64,000 bases of DNA from Isotricha intestinalis. Its lineage: Eukaryota; Ciliophora; Litostomatea; Vestibuliferida; Isotrichidae. The position numbers and the translations under genes are program-made. Shown in pieces: positions 51,569 to 61,340 of the stretch. The notes under the pieces were generated by a model that saw only the letters and a list, made by a program, of their open reading frames with translations, was not told where the DNA came from and made no database searches. Positions within the stretch are counted from its first letter, which is position 1. Each line of letters opens with the position of its first letter. The DNA lies in assembly GCA_023807065.1 (NCBI GenBank), contig JAJJLU010000370.1, positions 1 to 64,000 on the forward strand. The letters are read 5' to 3'.

Positions 51569-52822
51569 ATGATTAATTCTTTTTGGAAGAAAGCCACACT
51601 ATTGAATTTTGGGTTATTCATTATTATAGTTAGAATATATGGTTATATAATTGATAAATTAAATTCTAAAGCAAATTTGACATCTTTATTTCCTTCTTCA
51701 GATGAAAATGGTTATTCATTTGAAGACCAAATTTTATGTGGCTTAAAACAATTAAAATATATTTCTGATAAATTAAATAAAGGAATTAATAATGAAAAAT
51801 ATAATATTTCATATATCAATAATGAAGATAAATGTCTATTTTATAAAAAAATCGAAAAATGTCCTCATTATATTTTCTGTGAAAACAAATTTGTAACTTA
51901 TAATTTTAATAATAATTCTTTGTTTGAAATATTAAAGGATGAGGGAAGTATTTATTGGAATATAATATTTAATCTAAATTATTATCAAAATCGAAAATCT
52001 ATGAATTTCTTATATAAAATTTTTTCTGGGTATATGTCTTTTGTACATATTATTTTATATAAAAATTTAAATAATATCAATGATTTAAAAGAAAGAGTGA
52101 CTTCTTCATATGAAAGATTAAACAATCTATTTTATTTTGAATCTTTATTGTTAAAATCTTATTTACAACTGGAAAATGAAAAATTAATTATTTTTGATAA
52201 AAAATTTGACAAAGAATACTTAAACGATTATATGGAAGAATGTATTATTAAAATTGATAAAGATATTTTAAATTTACAAAGTGAAATTAAAGATGAAACA
52301 ATGGTTATTATAGAAAAAGTAAAAGAGATAATTTCATATATTGCTATGAATGATACTTTAATTAAAGAAAAAGATATTTTTGATGTAAAATCCCTTGAAA
52401 CAATGTTTAAAATTTTATTCAATTATGAAACTTCAAATGATGAAATTAAACAATTTAAATATTTTCTCACAAATATCATAAAAAGTATAAATTTCTTATT
52501 TGAAGTTGATTCTCAATTAAATGAAACTAGCAAAAAATATCAAAATTATTCAAAATATACCTCAATTATATTAATTATTTTTTCTTGTTTAATTCTTATA
52601 TTTATGAATTACAACTTTTTAAAAAATAAAAATAATAAAAATAAAAATTTTTTCTTTAACAAAAACAAAGGGTTAGATATTCGAAAATATCAAATATATA
52701 AAAAAAATTTGGAGAAGATAAAACAAAAACAAAATTTAAATAAACCAATTTCATATGAAAGTTTTTCAAAAGAAGAACAAGAATTAATAGATAAATTATT
52801 ACAGAATAATCCAAAAAAATAA
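51569..52822 (+). CDS. Ero1-like membrane protein lacking the catalytic Cys motif (417 aa)
   Basis: Ero1 oxidises protein disulfide isomerase in the ER. The alignment by eye covers much of the family: KCLFYKKIEKCPHYIFCENKFV at about 88-109 against the CPFW...C...C block, SIYWNIIFN (127-134) against the AWxIWN motif, FLYKIFSGYMSFVHI (147-161) against FYxLISGLHxSIxxH, ERVTSSYERLNNLFY (175-189), and KILFNYE. Where Ero1 has CVGCxKC, this protein reads SYIAMNDTL (256-264), so the flavin-proximal CxxC is gone. An N-terminal hydrophobic segment (9-28) and a C-terminal span (331-350) suggest membrane anchoring. It is probably a paralogue without oxidase activity. Confidence 0.7.
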   Translation: MINSFWKKATLLNFGLFIIIVRIYGYIIDKLNSKANLTSLFPSSDENGYSFEDQILCGLKQLKYISDKLNKGINNEKYNISYINNEDKCLFYKKIEKCPHYIFCENKFVTYNFNNNSLFEILKDEGSIYWNIIFNLNYYQNRKSMNFLYKIFSGYMSFVHIILYKNLNNINDLKERVTSSYERLNNLFYFESLLLKSYLQLENEKLIIFDKKFDKEYLNDYMEECIIKIDKDILNLQSEIKDETMVIIEKVKEIISYIAMNDTLIKEKDIFDVKSLETMFKILFNYETSNDEIKQFKYFLTNIIKSINFLFEVDSQLNETSKKYQNYSKYTSIILIIFSCLILIFMNYNFLKNKNNKNKNFFFNKNKGLDIRKYQIYKKNLEKIKQKQNLNKPISYESFSKEEQELIDKLLQNNPKK

Positions 52823-52956
52823 TTTTTTTTCCAATAACTATTAATTTTAAACATAAACAATAATATAATATTTCTCATTATAATGATATTATTTAAAATT
52901 TTCAAATTAAACACCAAACTATATTTTTAATTTTTAAAATAATTTATTATTTAAAA

Positions 52957-53571
52957 ATGCAAAGAACATTTAAAAAAGAAAAAAAAGAAGAAGAAAAAAA
53001 TATAACAAATGTATCAAGAACTTTACCTATAAAATCTAAAAAAGGAAATATAGAAGAAAAGAATAAAGTTTCTTCTTTTGAAGTTGAAGAAAAGAAACCT
53101 GCAATATATATGAATATAAAAAGACCAAATTTTACAGAAGATGAAATTAATTTAATGCAAAATGACTTTAATAATTTAGATATTAATAATGAAGGGAAAA
53201 TAAAACCATCTTTTTTATTAATATTTGTAGAAAAAAATGAGGATTTTAAAAAAAAAACACCTATTTATTATCAAGCATTAAAAGAATTAAATACTAAAGA
53301 AAATAATTTAAATGGAGTTAATTTTGAACAATTTGTTGAGGCCGTTAAAAATGTAATTAGAGAAAATAATAAAAATAATATTGATAATTGGGGTAACATT
53401 TTCAAAAATAATTTTGAAAATAAAGATTCTTTATTTGATGCTATTAAAGAATTAGGTTTAGAGATGAGTGATGATGAAATAAAAAATTTAATTTCTAAAA
53501 TGGGAAAAGATGTTGATCAAAAACAATTCATTTCTATTATGAAAACAGTTGAAAAAAAAGAAATAATTTAA
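52957..53571 (+). CDS. EF-hand-like (calmodulin/centrin-type) protein (204 aa)
   Basis: A Lys/Glu-rich N-terminus of about 60 residues leads to a calmodulin-like helical array. FTEDEINLMQNDFNNLDINNEGKI begins the first hand, whose loop has Asp, Asn and Gly at 1, 3 and 6 but no acidic residue at 12. Later hands (ELGLEMSDDEIKNLISKM) keep helices but not calcium loops. Calcium binding is therefore doubtful. Such proteins are common light-chain or ciliary partners. The length and helix order fit a four-hand protein. Confidence 0.65.
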   Translation: MQRTFKKEKKEEEKNITNVSRTLPIKSKKGNIEEKNKVSSFEVEEKKPAIYMNIKRPNFTEDEINLMQNDFNNLDINNEGKIKPSFLLIFVEKNEDFKKKTPIYYQALKELNTKENNLNGVNFEQFVEAVKNVIRENNKNNIDNWGNIFKNNFENKDSLFDAIKELGLEMSDDEIKNLISKMGKDVDQKQFISIMKTVEKKEII

Positions 53572-54129
53572 AAAATATATTTCATAATTTAATGTCTTTA
53601 AACAATTTTTTAAAAAATAATTGATTAATTAATTAATAAATTTAAAAAAATATCTTAAAATTTAAATAAAAATGATGATTCTTTTTGGGTAATTTCATGA
53701 TTTATCTATGATTATATTAGCAATTACTGATTACATTTATATTAAGAAATAAACAAAATAAAATTGCATTCTAGTAGAATCAATACAAAAATAATTTTTT
53801 ATTGGTTTGGACAAGAATGCTATATAACATTTTTAATACGGGACACCAATAATTAGAAATTTTGATTATTGGATCAATGTTTGTATTAAACATTTATATT
53901 TAGTTAATTTATGGATAGCATTATGTGTAGGTCATGAAAAAACTTATTTTTCTTGACTATAGGTCAATGCTTATATTAAACTTAGTTTTGTTAAGTGATT
54001 AAAGATTTAATTTTTAATCAAAACAATAAAACTAATACATTTACAAAAAATATATTATTTTAAAAAGAAATAAATAGTTTAAACATTTAAATATTATTTA
54101 ATTATATTTCATGTAATTTTATAAAAAAA
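53572..54129. other. Intergenic gap, 558 bases, with a direct repeat
   Basis: It lies between two plus-strand genes. This gap is a little richer in G and C than most and contains a near-perfect 20-base direct repeat 90 bases apart (53874 and 53964). No open frame is seen. Confidence 0.5.
53874..53983. repeat. Direct repeat pair of about 20 bases
   Basis: The two copies read TCAATG-Y-TT-R-TATTAAAC and start at 53874 and 53964. They differ at two or three positions. Both are preceded by short GA/GG words and followed by A/T sequence. The function is unknown. Confidence 0.6.
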
Positions 54130-56205
54130 ATGTCAAAGCCATTTCAAAGACAAAAACTACTTTCAAAGCCATATAATGAAGCAACAAATAATTTAAATAA
54201 AAGTGTTCAAGAATTATTAAATTTATATAGTAATCAAAACAAAATGTATTTAAAAAATATATCAACTAATAAAAATAATATCAGTGTAGATTCTCCAAAG
54301 CATTTCTCACCAACATATAGAACACCTGTTTCTTTACCATCTTTAAATTCAAATTTTAAAAAACCAAATTATAGTCATTTAAAGTTAAATAATAGTTTAA
54401 ATGAAGGAAATTTACATTCAACTTTGGAAAAAAAGATTTTAAAACCTCCAAAACCTTTAAAAAGAGATAATACTCAAGAAATACTATTAAATAATAATAA
54501 TGAGTCAAATCTTCTTCCTCAAATAAATAACATTACTAATATTAATATTCATATATATCAAAACGGTGTTCAAAATTATTTGAATTCAAACTCAAACAAA
54601 AAAAAAATAAAATTAAGAGGTAATATTAAGATTAATAATTCTCCTAAAGATTCTTCAAACATTACATTACCAATTTCTAAGTCTGATCTCAATTCAATAT
54701 CCAATGATGTTTCAAAAGAATTAATTAATAGTAGTAGCAATCAAAATATAAACCCAAAAAACAATAATAATAAAAATAATAATAATAATTCTTTGTCTTC
54801 AATTGATAATTCAGTTACTTTTCTTAGGGATTTTTCAAATGAACCAAATAATTTTATTTTATTTTTAAAGTTAATTCAAAATCATATGGATATTGTAATA
54901 GCAATTGATAATGCTCTTGGTGGAAATCGAAATAATGCTTTTAGAAGAAAAACTAATATTACTATCACAAATGAAACTATCTTTAAATTAGGAAAATTAG
55001 TAAATAATTATTTTAATATTTTTTCTTCTATTTATTCTAATAATAATAATATTAATGTAAATGATAATTTCTTTTTATTCCAACATATCAATAATATTTT
55101 TCATAAATGTATAAAAGTTCAAATTTTAATCTTAAGTGCATTATTGATAATATTAAATCAATTGAGCCTTTATGAAATTACATCAATGTTAAAAAATCAT
55201 TTTCAAAAAATTCTAAGAGAATTAACAAATCCTCTTTTAAATATATTTGAATTATTTATTCATGAGGATTTAAATATCAATTATCCAGATACAATAAACA
55301 CGAATTTAAGAACTGATTTTATTTCAAGATTCAATAAATTATATGCAGAAAATAAAATAAATAAAGGATATAAAAATAGTGAATTATTATCAATGATTAA
55401 TAAAAATATCGATAAAACTTCAGGTAGTTTAAAATTTTATGCGACATTAAATTTAAAATATTCTTTAATTAAACCTTTTGGAGATGCTTTAAATCAATTA
55501 ATTATTTCAATAGAAAGAAAAACATTATCTCAATTTTCAAAATTAATATTAAATACAATTCTTTTTGGAGAATTAGATATAAATAAAAATAAATTATTAA
55601 CGAGACCAGTTTTAGTAAATTCATTAAATTTAAATCCTCCTTTTCTTCCCCCAATAGAATCTAAATATAAATATAGTTTGGTTTTAGATATGGATGAAAC
55701 TTTAATACATTTTTTTTTCACTCATATTAATGGAATATTTTTTGTAAGACCATATTGTTTAGACTTTTTACATGAATTAAATGATTTATATGAAATAATA
55801 ACATTTACAGCAGGAACAAAAGATTATGCTGATACTATATTAAATCAATTGGATATTAATGGAGATATTATTAAATATAGATTATACAGACAACATACTT
55901 CAATATTAGGTTGTAATGTTTTTAAAGATTTAAGTAAAATTGGTAGAGATCTAAGTAAAACTATTATTATTGATAATTTAAGAGAAAATTATCAAATGCA
56001 ACCTAATAATGGCATTTTTATAAAAACTTGGATTTCTGATGTGAATGATGTTCAATTTAGAGATTTAAAAAGAATTCTAAAAGATATTGTTGAATTAAAT
56101 GTTTCTGATGTTAGATTTGTAATTTCGAAAATGAATGAAGAAATTAGGATGTCTAAAAGTTTAAATCCATATTCAACTATTAATATATCTAAATATTTTA
56201 AATGA
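54130..56205 (+). CDS. FCP1/SCP-type (NIF domain) Asp-based protein phosphatase (691 aa)
   Basis: The C-terminal 180 residues form an FCP1-homology domain. LDMDETLIH (D520 and D522 are the nucleophile and acid), FFVRPYCLDFLHELNDLYEI, then FTAGTKDYADTILNQLD, LYRQHTS, KDLSKIGRDLSKTIIIDN and NGIFIKTW follow in order. The family removes phosphate from RNA polymerase II CTD or other Ser/Thr substrates. Between the DMDET loop and the RPY motif only a short insert occurs. The first about 500 residues include an Asn-rich head and a helical region (240-490) that is unlike human SCPs. It ends in TGA. Confidence 0.88.
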   Translation: MSKPFQRQKLLSKPYNEATNNLNKSVQELLNLYSNQNKMYLKNISTNKNNISVDSPKHFSPTYRTPVSLPSLNSNFKKPNYSHLKLNNSLNEGNLHSTLEKKILKPPKPLKRDNTQEILLNNNNESNLLPQINNITNINIHIYQNGVQNYLNSNSNKKKIKLRGNIKINNSPKDSSNITLPISKSDLNSISNDVSKELINSSSNQNINPKNNNNKNNNNNSLSSIDNSVTFLRDFSNEPNNFILFLKLIQNHMDIVIAIDNALGGNRNNAFRRKTNITITNETIFKLGKLVNNYFNIFSSIYSNNNNINVNDNFFLFQHINNIFHKCIKVQILILSALLIILNQLSLYEITSMLKNHFQKILRELTNPLLNIFELFIHEDLNINYPDTINTNLRTDFISRFNKLYAENKINKGYKNSELLSMINKNIDKTSGSLKFYATLNLKYSLIKPFGDALNQLIISIERKTLSQFSKLILNTILFGELDINKNKLLTRPVLVNSLNLNPPFLPPIESKYKYSLVLDMDETLIHFFFTHINGIFFVRPYCLDFLHELNDLYEIITFTAGTKDYADTILNQLDINGDIIKYRLYRQHTSILGCNVFKDLSKIGRDLSKTIIIDNLRENYQMQPNNGIFIKTWISDVNDVQFRDLKRILKDIVELNVSDVRFVISKMNEEIRMSKSLNPYSTINISKYFK

Positions 56206-56341
56206 AATATAATAATGTTAGCTTGTATCTATGTGTATAAATAATTTAAGTGTTTTAAAATATTTTATTAAAATAAAACTTCTTACCTAATTAATTAGAT
56301 TTTTAATTAAATAAGTAATATCTATATTTTGAAAATATTAC

Positions 56342-57844
56342 CTATTTTATCAAATTATTACATTCTTTAATTCTTTCTTCTATTTCTACTATATAATCTT
56401 TAGTACAAGATTTCAAATTTTCAAATAATTCAATAGCTTTTTTATAATAGCCTAATTCCATATAAACACATCCTAAATTATAATAAGCATCGAAATAATT
56501 TTCTTTATATTTTATTGCATTTTTAAACATTTCCATTGCTGCTTTTTTATTTTCTTTTCCTTTCAAACTGTTTAATGCAATTCCCTTATTATAATAGGCT
56601 AAAGCATAATTTTTTTTAATATTAATTGCAGTATCATATTCTTTAATTGCTTCTTTAATTTTGCCTAAAGCTTTTAAACTAGCACCTTTATTTAAATAAG
56701 CATCTAAATATTTATTATCTAATTCAATGGCTTTATTATATTCTTTAATAGCATCTTTATAATTTTTTAATCTAAATAAAGCAACTCCTTTATTATTATA
56801 AGCTGTTTTTAATTTACTATCTTTTAATATTGCCCTATCATAGTTAATAATAGCTTCATCAAATTGTTTTAAATTATAATAAGTAATTCCTTTATTTAGA
56901 TAAGCTTCAGCATTATCAGGGTTTATTTCTAAAGCAGAATCAAAAGATGATAAAGCTTCTAATTTTTTATTTAATAAGTCACAAGAAATCCCCTTATTTA
57001 AATATGCACTATCATATTTTGGATTTAATTCAATTGCTTTATCAAACATTAAAATAGCTTCTTCATATTTTCCTAAATTATTTAATGTAATACCTTTGTT
57101 ATAATATGCACTAGTATATTTTGGATCTAACTCAATTGCATTATCAAATTGAATGATTGCTTCATTATATTTTCCTAATCCTTTTAATGTATTTGCTTTA
57201 TTATAATATGATACTGGTTCATTTGGATTTAAAGCAATTGCTTCATCAAAACAAGCAAATGCTTCTTTATATTTCTTTAAATTTTTATATGAGACTCCTT
57301 TATTATTTATAGGAAGAGGATCTTTATTATTTAATTCTATTGATTTTGTATAATTTTCTATACTTTCTTCATATTTTTTTAATCTATAATAACTTACTCC
57401 CATATTATTATATAAACTTGCATCATTTGGATTTAATTTTATTCCTTCATTAAAACATTCAATTGCTTCATTATATTTTTTTAAGTGATTTAAACATACT
57501 CCTTTATTTAAATATAAATTTTCATCTTCTTGATTCAAAAATAATCCTTTGTTGTAAGTTTCAAGTGCCTCTTTATATTTTTTAATATTGAATAAACATA
57601 CTCCTTTATTTAAATATATTAAATAATTAATTTTATTTTTTTCAATAGCTTGATCAAAGTATTCAATTGCTTTTTCATTTTCATTTTTTTTCCCATAACA
57701 TTTTCCTAAATAAAAATATCCTTGTTCATTATCAGGTTCATTGAAAATTAAACTTTCAAAACAATTAATTGCTTCTTCAATTTTATTTTCTGAATAGAGT
57801 TTATTTCCTTCTTCAAAATAATTGATATTGTTATCATCATTCAT
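56342..57844 (-). CDS. TPR-repeat protein, about 13-14 repeats (500 aa)
   Basis: Thirty-four-residue TPR motifs run through nearly the whole protein (for example YNEAIECFNEGIKLNPNDAS, YEEAILMFDKAIELNPKYDS). The start was placed at ATG 57844; a TTG opens the raw frame 33 bases upstream. It resembles the O-GlcNAc-transferase or Sel1-like TPR arrays found widely in protists, but there is no catalytic domain. It probably binds peptides or proteins. The repeats are regular, with the canonical Ala, Tyr, Gly and Pro positions. It is divergent from the SAS6-like gene, with 70 bases between the starts. Confidence 0.88.
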   Translation of the reverse strand: MNDDNNINYFEEGNKLYSENKIEEAINCFESLIFNEPDNEQGYFYLGKCYGKKNENEKAIEYFDQAIEKNKINYLIYLNKGVCLFNIKKYKEALETYNKGLFLNQEDENLYLNKGVCLNHLKKYNEAIECFNEGIKLNPNDASLYNNMGVSYYRLKKYEESIENYTKSIELNNKDPLPINNKGVSYKNLKKYKEAFACFDEAIALNPNEPVSYYNKANTLKGLGKYNEAIIQFDNAIELDPKYTSAYYNKGITLNNLGKYEEAILMFDKAIELNPKYDSAYLNKGISCDLLNKKLEALSSFDSALEINPDNAEAYLNKGITYYNLKQFDEAIINYDRAILKDSKLKTAYNNKGVALFRLKNYKDAIKEYNKAIELDNKYLDAYLNKGASLKALGKIKEAIKEYDTAINIKKNYALAYYNKGIALNSLKGKENKKAAMEMFKNAIKYKENYFDAYYNLGCVYMELGYYKKAIELFENLKSCTKDYIVEIEERIKECNNLIK

Positions 57845-57914
57845 TTCTTCAAAATTTTTAAATTTTAATTGAAACAATTATTAAAATATCCCAAAAAATT
57901 TATAAATAAAAAAA
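57845..57914. promoter_or_regulatory. Probable bidirectional promoter, 70 bases
   Basis: It lies between the divergent TPR and SAS6-like starts. It is A/T with A-rich sequence before each ATG. Confidence 0.4.
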
Positions 57915-58637
57915 ATGAAATCTCAAACATCATTTAAACAAACATCAGAACAAAATTCAAATGATATATTAGCAAATTTTGATTTTTCAGAAATAGAAGA
58001 GAAAGACCCTTCATTATCAGAAGGACATAAATTATTATATGATAGAGAAGTACCATTTGAACTTAGATTAGAAGATTCAAATGGTCCTCAAGAAGTTGCA
58101 TCTTTTGAAGCAATTAGATGTAAAATATTATTAGGTGGAGATGAAAATTCACCTTCTCAAATTAGAATTGAATTATCTTGTGAAAATGATTTGTTTTTCC
58201 ATTTTACAAGTGATGTAGATGAAGAAACATTTAAAGTAATGCAAGATAATCAAAAATTGTGCATTCAATTTAATGAATATAGTAATTTAACAAAGAGATT
58301 ATTAAATAATTGTATTAATGAACCACAAAGTTATATTGCTGTTTTTATTATGCAAAAAGAAGGTACTGCTAGATTGGATTTTATTCAAAATATTGAATAT
58401 AAATTTATTGAATTATTAAGTATAGATTTTGTCAATTCTCCTGATGATACTGTAAGAAGACAAATTGCTTATAGATATAATGCTTTGAGAAGTAAATTGG
58501 AATTAATGCAAAATAGAATTCAGACTATTAGTAATATTGTTAAGTTGAAAAATCCTTCTTTGTTGTTACAAATTCAGAAAGCTCCTTCTAAATTAAATAG
58601 TAGTTCAATGAGGAATAATACTTCAACAATGAAATAA
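57915..58637 (+). CDS. SAS6-like (SAS6L) protein (240 aa)
   Basis: It resembles the N-terminal head of SAS-6, the centriole cartwheel protein, in the shorter SAS6-like branch. The order is LLYDREVPFELRLED, RIELSCENDLFFHFTSDVDEETFKVMQDNQKLCIQF, NEPQSYIAVFIMQKEGTARLDFIQNIEYKFIELLSIDF, RQIAYRYNALRSKLELMQNRIQTI, then KLKNPSLLLQIQK. Length and the lack of a long coiled coil match SAS6L, known from apicomplexans, kinetoplastids and ciliates. In Toxoplasma SAS6L sits at the apical complex and in trypanosomes near basal plates. It implies that the organism has centriolar or flagellar structures. Confidence 0.85.
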   Translation: MKSQTSFKQTSEQNSNDILANFDFSEIEEKDPSLSEGHKLLYDREVPFELRLEDSNGPQEVASFEAIRCKILLGGDENSPSQIRIELSCENDLFFHFTSDVDEETFKVMQDNQKLCIQFNEYSNLTKRLLNNCINEPQSYIAVFIMQKEGTARLDFIQNIEYKFIELLSIDFVNSPDDTVRRQIAYRYNALRSKLELMQNRIQTISNIVKLKNPSLLLQIQKAPSKLNSSSMRNNTSTMK

Positions 58638-58745
58638 AAAGAAATACTTTTCATTTTTAAATAAATTTTTTTTTTTATTTAAACATTATTGAATTTTATT
58701 TTTTAATAATATTAATTGAATTTATTTAGTTTTAATTATTTAAAA

Positions 58746-59123
58746 ATGAGTCTTGTTGATAAGATTAAAGATTTTAGTTTAAAAGAAGAAATTGAAAAAT
58801 TAAAAGAATTATTTCAATCATTTTATCAAAATTATAAAGATGCAAACTCTGAAAAAATAAGATTGATAGATATATTTATTGTTTTCTCAGGGATTATTTT
58901 AGTTCTACAAATAATTTATATGTTGACCAATGGATTAGATCCAATGAATTCTTTAATTGCAGGATTAATATCTTGTATAGGTTCAATAACTTTATTAGTT
59001 TGTTTAAGACTCCATGTGAATCCAAAAACAAAATTACCAGAAAATTCAACTGAACAAATTTATATTGAATTCTTTGTTGCAAGTTTAATATTATTTTTCG
59101 TTTGCATTAACTTTGTTGGATAA
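58746..59123 (+). CDS. DAD1: Oligosaccharyltransferase subunit DAD1/OST2 (125 aa)
   Basis: This is a small ER membrane subunit of the N-glycosylation enzyme. It starts at ATG 58746 (a TTG at 58716 opens the raw frame). Three hydrophobic segments are seen, at about 43-60 (IFIVFSGIILVLQIIYML), 68-88 (SLIAGLISCIGSITLLVCLRL) and 104-122. The family end, LRLHVNPKT followed by a final span FFVASLILFFVCINFVG, is present. The length of 125 is close to the usual 113-115. Confidence 0.9.
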   Translation: MSLVDKIKDFSLKEEIEKLKELFQSFYQNYKDANSEKIRLIDIFIVFSGIILVLQIIYMLTNGLDPMNSLIAGLISCIGSITLLVCLRLHVNPKTKLPENSTEQIYIEFFVASLILFFVCINFVG

Positions 59124-59225
59124 GTTAATTAAATAAATTTTTATTTAAAAAGTATAAAACAAAAATAATTTAATGAAAAAATTTTTATATTTACAAAAAA
59201 TTAATTAACTTTTTAAAATTAATAT

Positions 59226-61079
59226 TTATAAAGGTAATACCGAATTACCAAATAAAGCAGAGAAAACTAAATCATTTTGTAAACTTGTTTCTGCTGTTAT
59301 AACTTTATTAATTTTTTTTATATCATCAATTCTTGCTTTAAATATTTTTAATTGTTTTTCTTTTAATTCATCACTACTTTTTTGTAAATAATCTAATCTA
59401 CATCTTAATGTTATAATATTTTCTAAATAATTTTTTGTTTGACTATCCTTTTCAATTATATTTAAAACTGAATTTAATTCTTCATAATTTTCACTAAAAT
59501 TACCTCCTTTTTCTAATAAAGTTTCTTTTAAATCTTTTGTAATATTTTCAATTTTTAATTCTTCTAATTTTTTTTCATTTTGATATTTAAAAGTGTCTTT
59601 ATGTTTACTTAAAACTTTATTAAATATTTTATTTAAATGTTTATCAGTTGTTGTCATATTATATTTTTGTTTTCTTAAATTTTCCAATTCTTCTTGTAAT
59701 AAATTTTTCCTATGATGTTTAACTCTTTGAGCCGCATTTGCCATTCTATTAAAATATTCATATTTTTTTTCAACACTACTTTTCTCATTTTTTTCTTTCA
59801 TAACTTTTACTATTATTTTTAATTGAGTAATTTCAAGAGCAATATTAGCTTGTTCTATTAAATAATCACATTCTTGGTGATTCAAAAATTTAGGAAAATG
59901 AAAATATTCTAAATCTGTTTGTAATTCTAATAACAATTTTACACACCAGACTAAACCATTTTTTCTTACATCATATCCTTTTTTTAATATATCTAAAAAA
60001 TATTCTTTTTGACTTGATAAAATTGATAACTTTACTAATTTAATATAATTTTCTTCTTCTTTTAATATATCTATTTCTCTTTTTTTTTTATTTTTTAAAT
60101 CCTCTAACTTCTTTAATTCTGTTTGATATTGTTTGAATAATTCTTTTATTTTATATTCTAAATTATTTCTTTCTATTGCTTTTTGCCTTGTTAAATGCAT
60201 TGTTTCTTCTTTTGAATATTTTCCTTCTTTTCTCATTTTTTCTAAAAATTCTTGGTTGTTTAAAATTTCAATTTTTATTTTATTTTTTTCCTCATTAAAT
60301 TTATTAGTTAAATTATTAATATCAATAAAAACTTTACTTAATTGACTTTCTTTTTCAATTCTTTCATTTTTTTTATCCATATATTTAAGAGTTACAGTCA
60401 TTAATTCTTTTCTTTGATAATTTTCTTGTCCAACTTTTTCTTTAATTACTCTTCTATAAAACTGAGAATTTAAATTTGTTTGTGTTACAGAATTAAAAGC
60501 TTGAGATTCAAAACCAAAATTATGTTCCATTTCTCTTTGTTTTCCATTTTCCATCATTGAAGATAAATTAAACTTATTTTTTGTTTTTGCTATACTATTT
60601 AATAAAATTAATCCTTGTTCTTCTTGATTTTTTTTTATAAAACTTTCAAAAACTTTATTCTTTGGATTTTTGGATTTATTATTTTTTAAAATATTTTTTA
60701 ATTCACCATTTGAAGTTTCTAATATTTTTTGATAATTTTCTAATTTTTCTAATTTAGAAAAATTCCTTGTTCTTCTATATAATTTATTTAAAGAATCATA
60801 TAAAATATCAGAATCATTTTTAATATGAATTAAATTTTCTATATCCCAATTTTTTAATTTTAAAACATCCATTTCTCCTGTTCTTTCAGTTATTGTATAA
60901 TTTTTTGTATAAGAAAAATTTGCTGATTTTTGAGATCTTGAATGTATACTATTATAAAAATCTTTCATTGATAATTTTTTAGAAGGAATTTTTTGAGAAT
61001 TAGTCATTTTCAAATTAGATGATGTTTTATTCAAAACATCTGCTGTTGTTGTTGTGGTTATATCCAGTATTGAAGACAT
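59226..61079 (-). CDS. Coiled-coil protein with a conserved helical block (617 aa)
   Basis: The first 150 residues are Ser/Thr/Lys-rich. Coiled coils run from about 215-345 and 400-600. Between them is a block that looks conserved (GYDVRKNGLVWCVKLLLELQTDLEYFHFPKFLNHQECDYLI). No named family is recognised. Such structure is frequent in ciliary and basal-body proteins, but that is inference. It starts at ATG 61079 and ends in TAA. Confidence 0.62.
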   Translation of the reverse strand: MSSILDITTTTTADVLNKTSSNLKMTNSQKIPSKKLSMKDFYNSIHSRSQKSANFSYTKNYTITERTGEMDVLKLKNWDIENLIHIKNDSDILYDSLNKLYRRTRNFSKLEKLENYQKILETSNGELKNILKNNKSKNPKNKVFESFIKKNQEEQGLILLNSIAKTKNKFNLSSMMENGKQREMEHNFGFESQAFNSVTQTNLNSQFYRRVIKEKVGQENYQRKELMTVTLKYMDKKNERIEKESQLSKVFIDINNLTNKFNEEKNKIKIEILNNQEFLEKMRKEGKYSKEETMHLTRQKAIERNNLEYKIKELFKQYQTELKKLEDLKNKKKREIDILKEEENYIKLVKLSILSSQKEYFLDILKKGYDVRKNGLVWCVKLLLELQTDLEYFHFPKFLNHQECDYLIEQANIALEITQLKIIVKVMKEKNEKSSVEKKYEYFNRMANAAQRVKHHRKNLLQEELENLRKQKYNMTTTDKHLNKIFNKVLSKHKDTFKYQNEKKLEELKIENITKDLKETLLEKGGNFSENYEELNSVLNIIEKDSQTKNYLENIITLRCRLDYLQKSSDELKEKQLKIFKARIDDIKKINKVITAETSLQNDLVFSALFGNSVLPL

Positions 61080-61340
61080 ATACTTTTAAAAATTTTTATT
61101 TTTGAATATAATTAAATATTTAATTTTATATTTATTATTTGATATTTTAATTTTGATTCTTTATTATTGGAATTTGATTAATTTTTTTTTTCTTTTTTTA
61201 ATTCTTAGGATCATAATTAAAACCATTTATTTATTATAAATTGATTTTTTTCATTTGAATATTTAACTTAAGGAATTAAAATATTATTATTTTTGTTACT
61301 TTTTCAGTTTATATTTTAAATAAATTTAAGCATATAAGAA

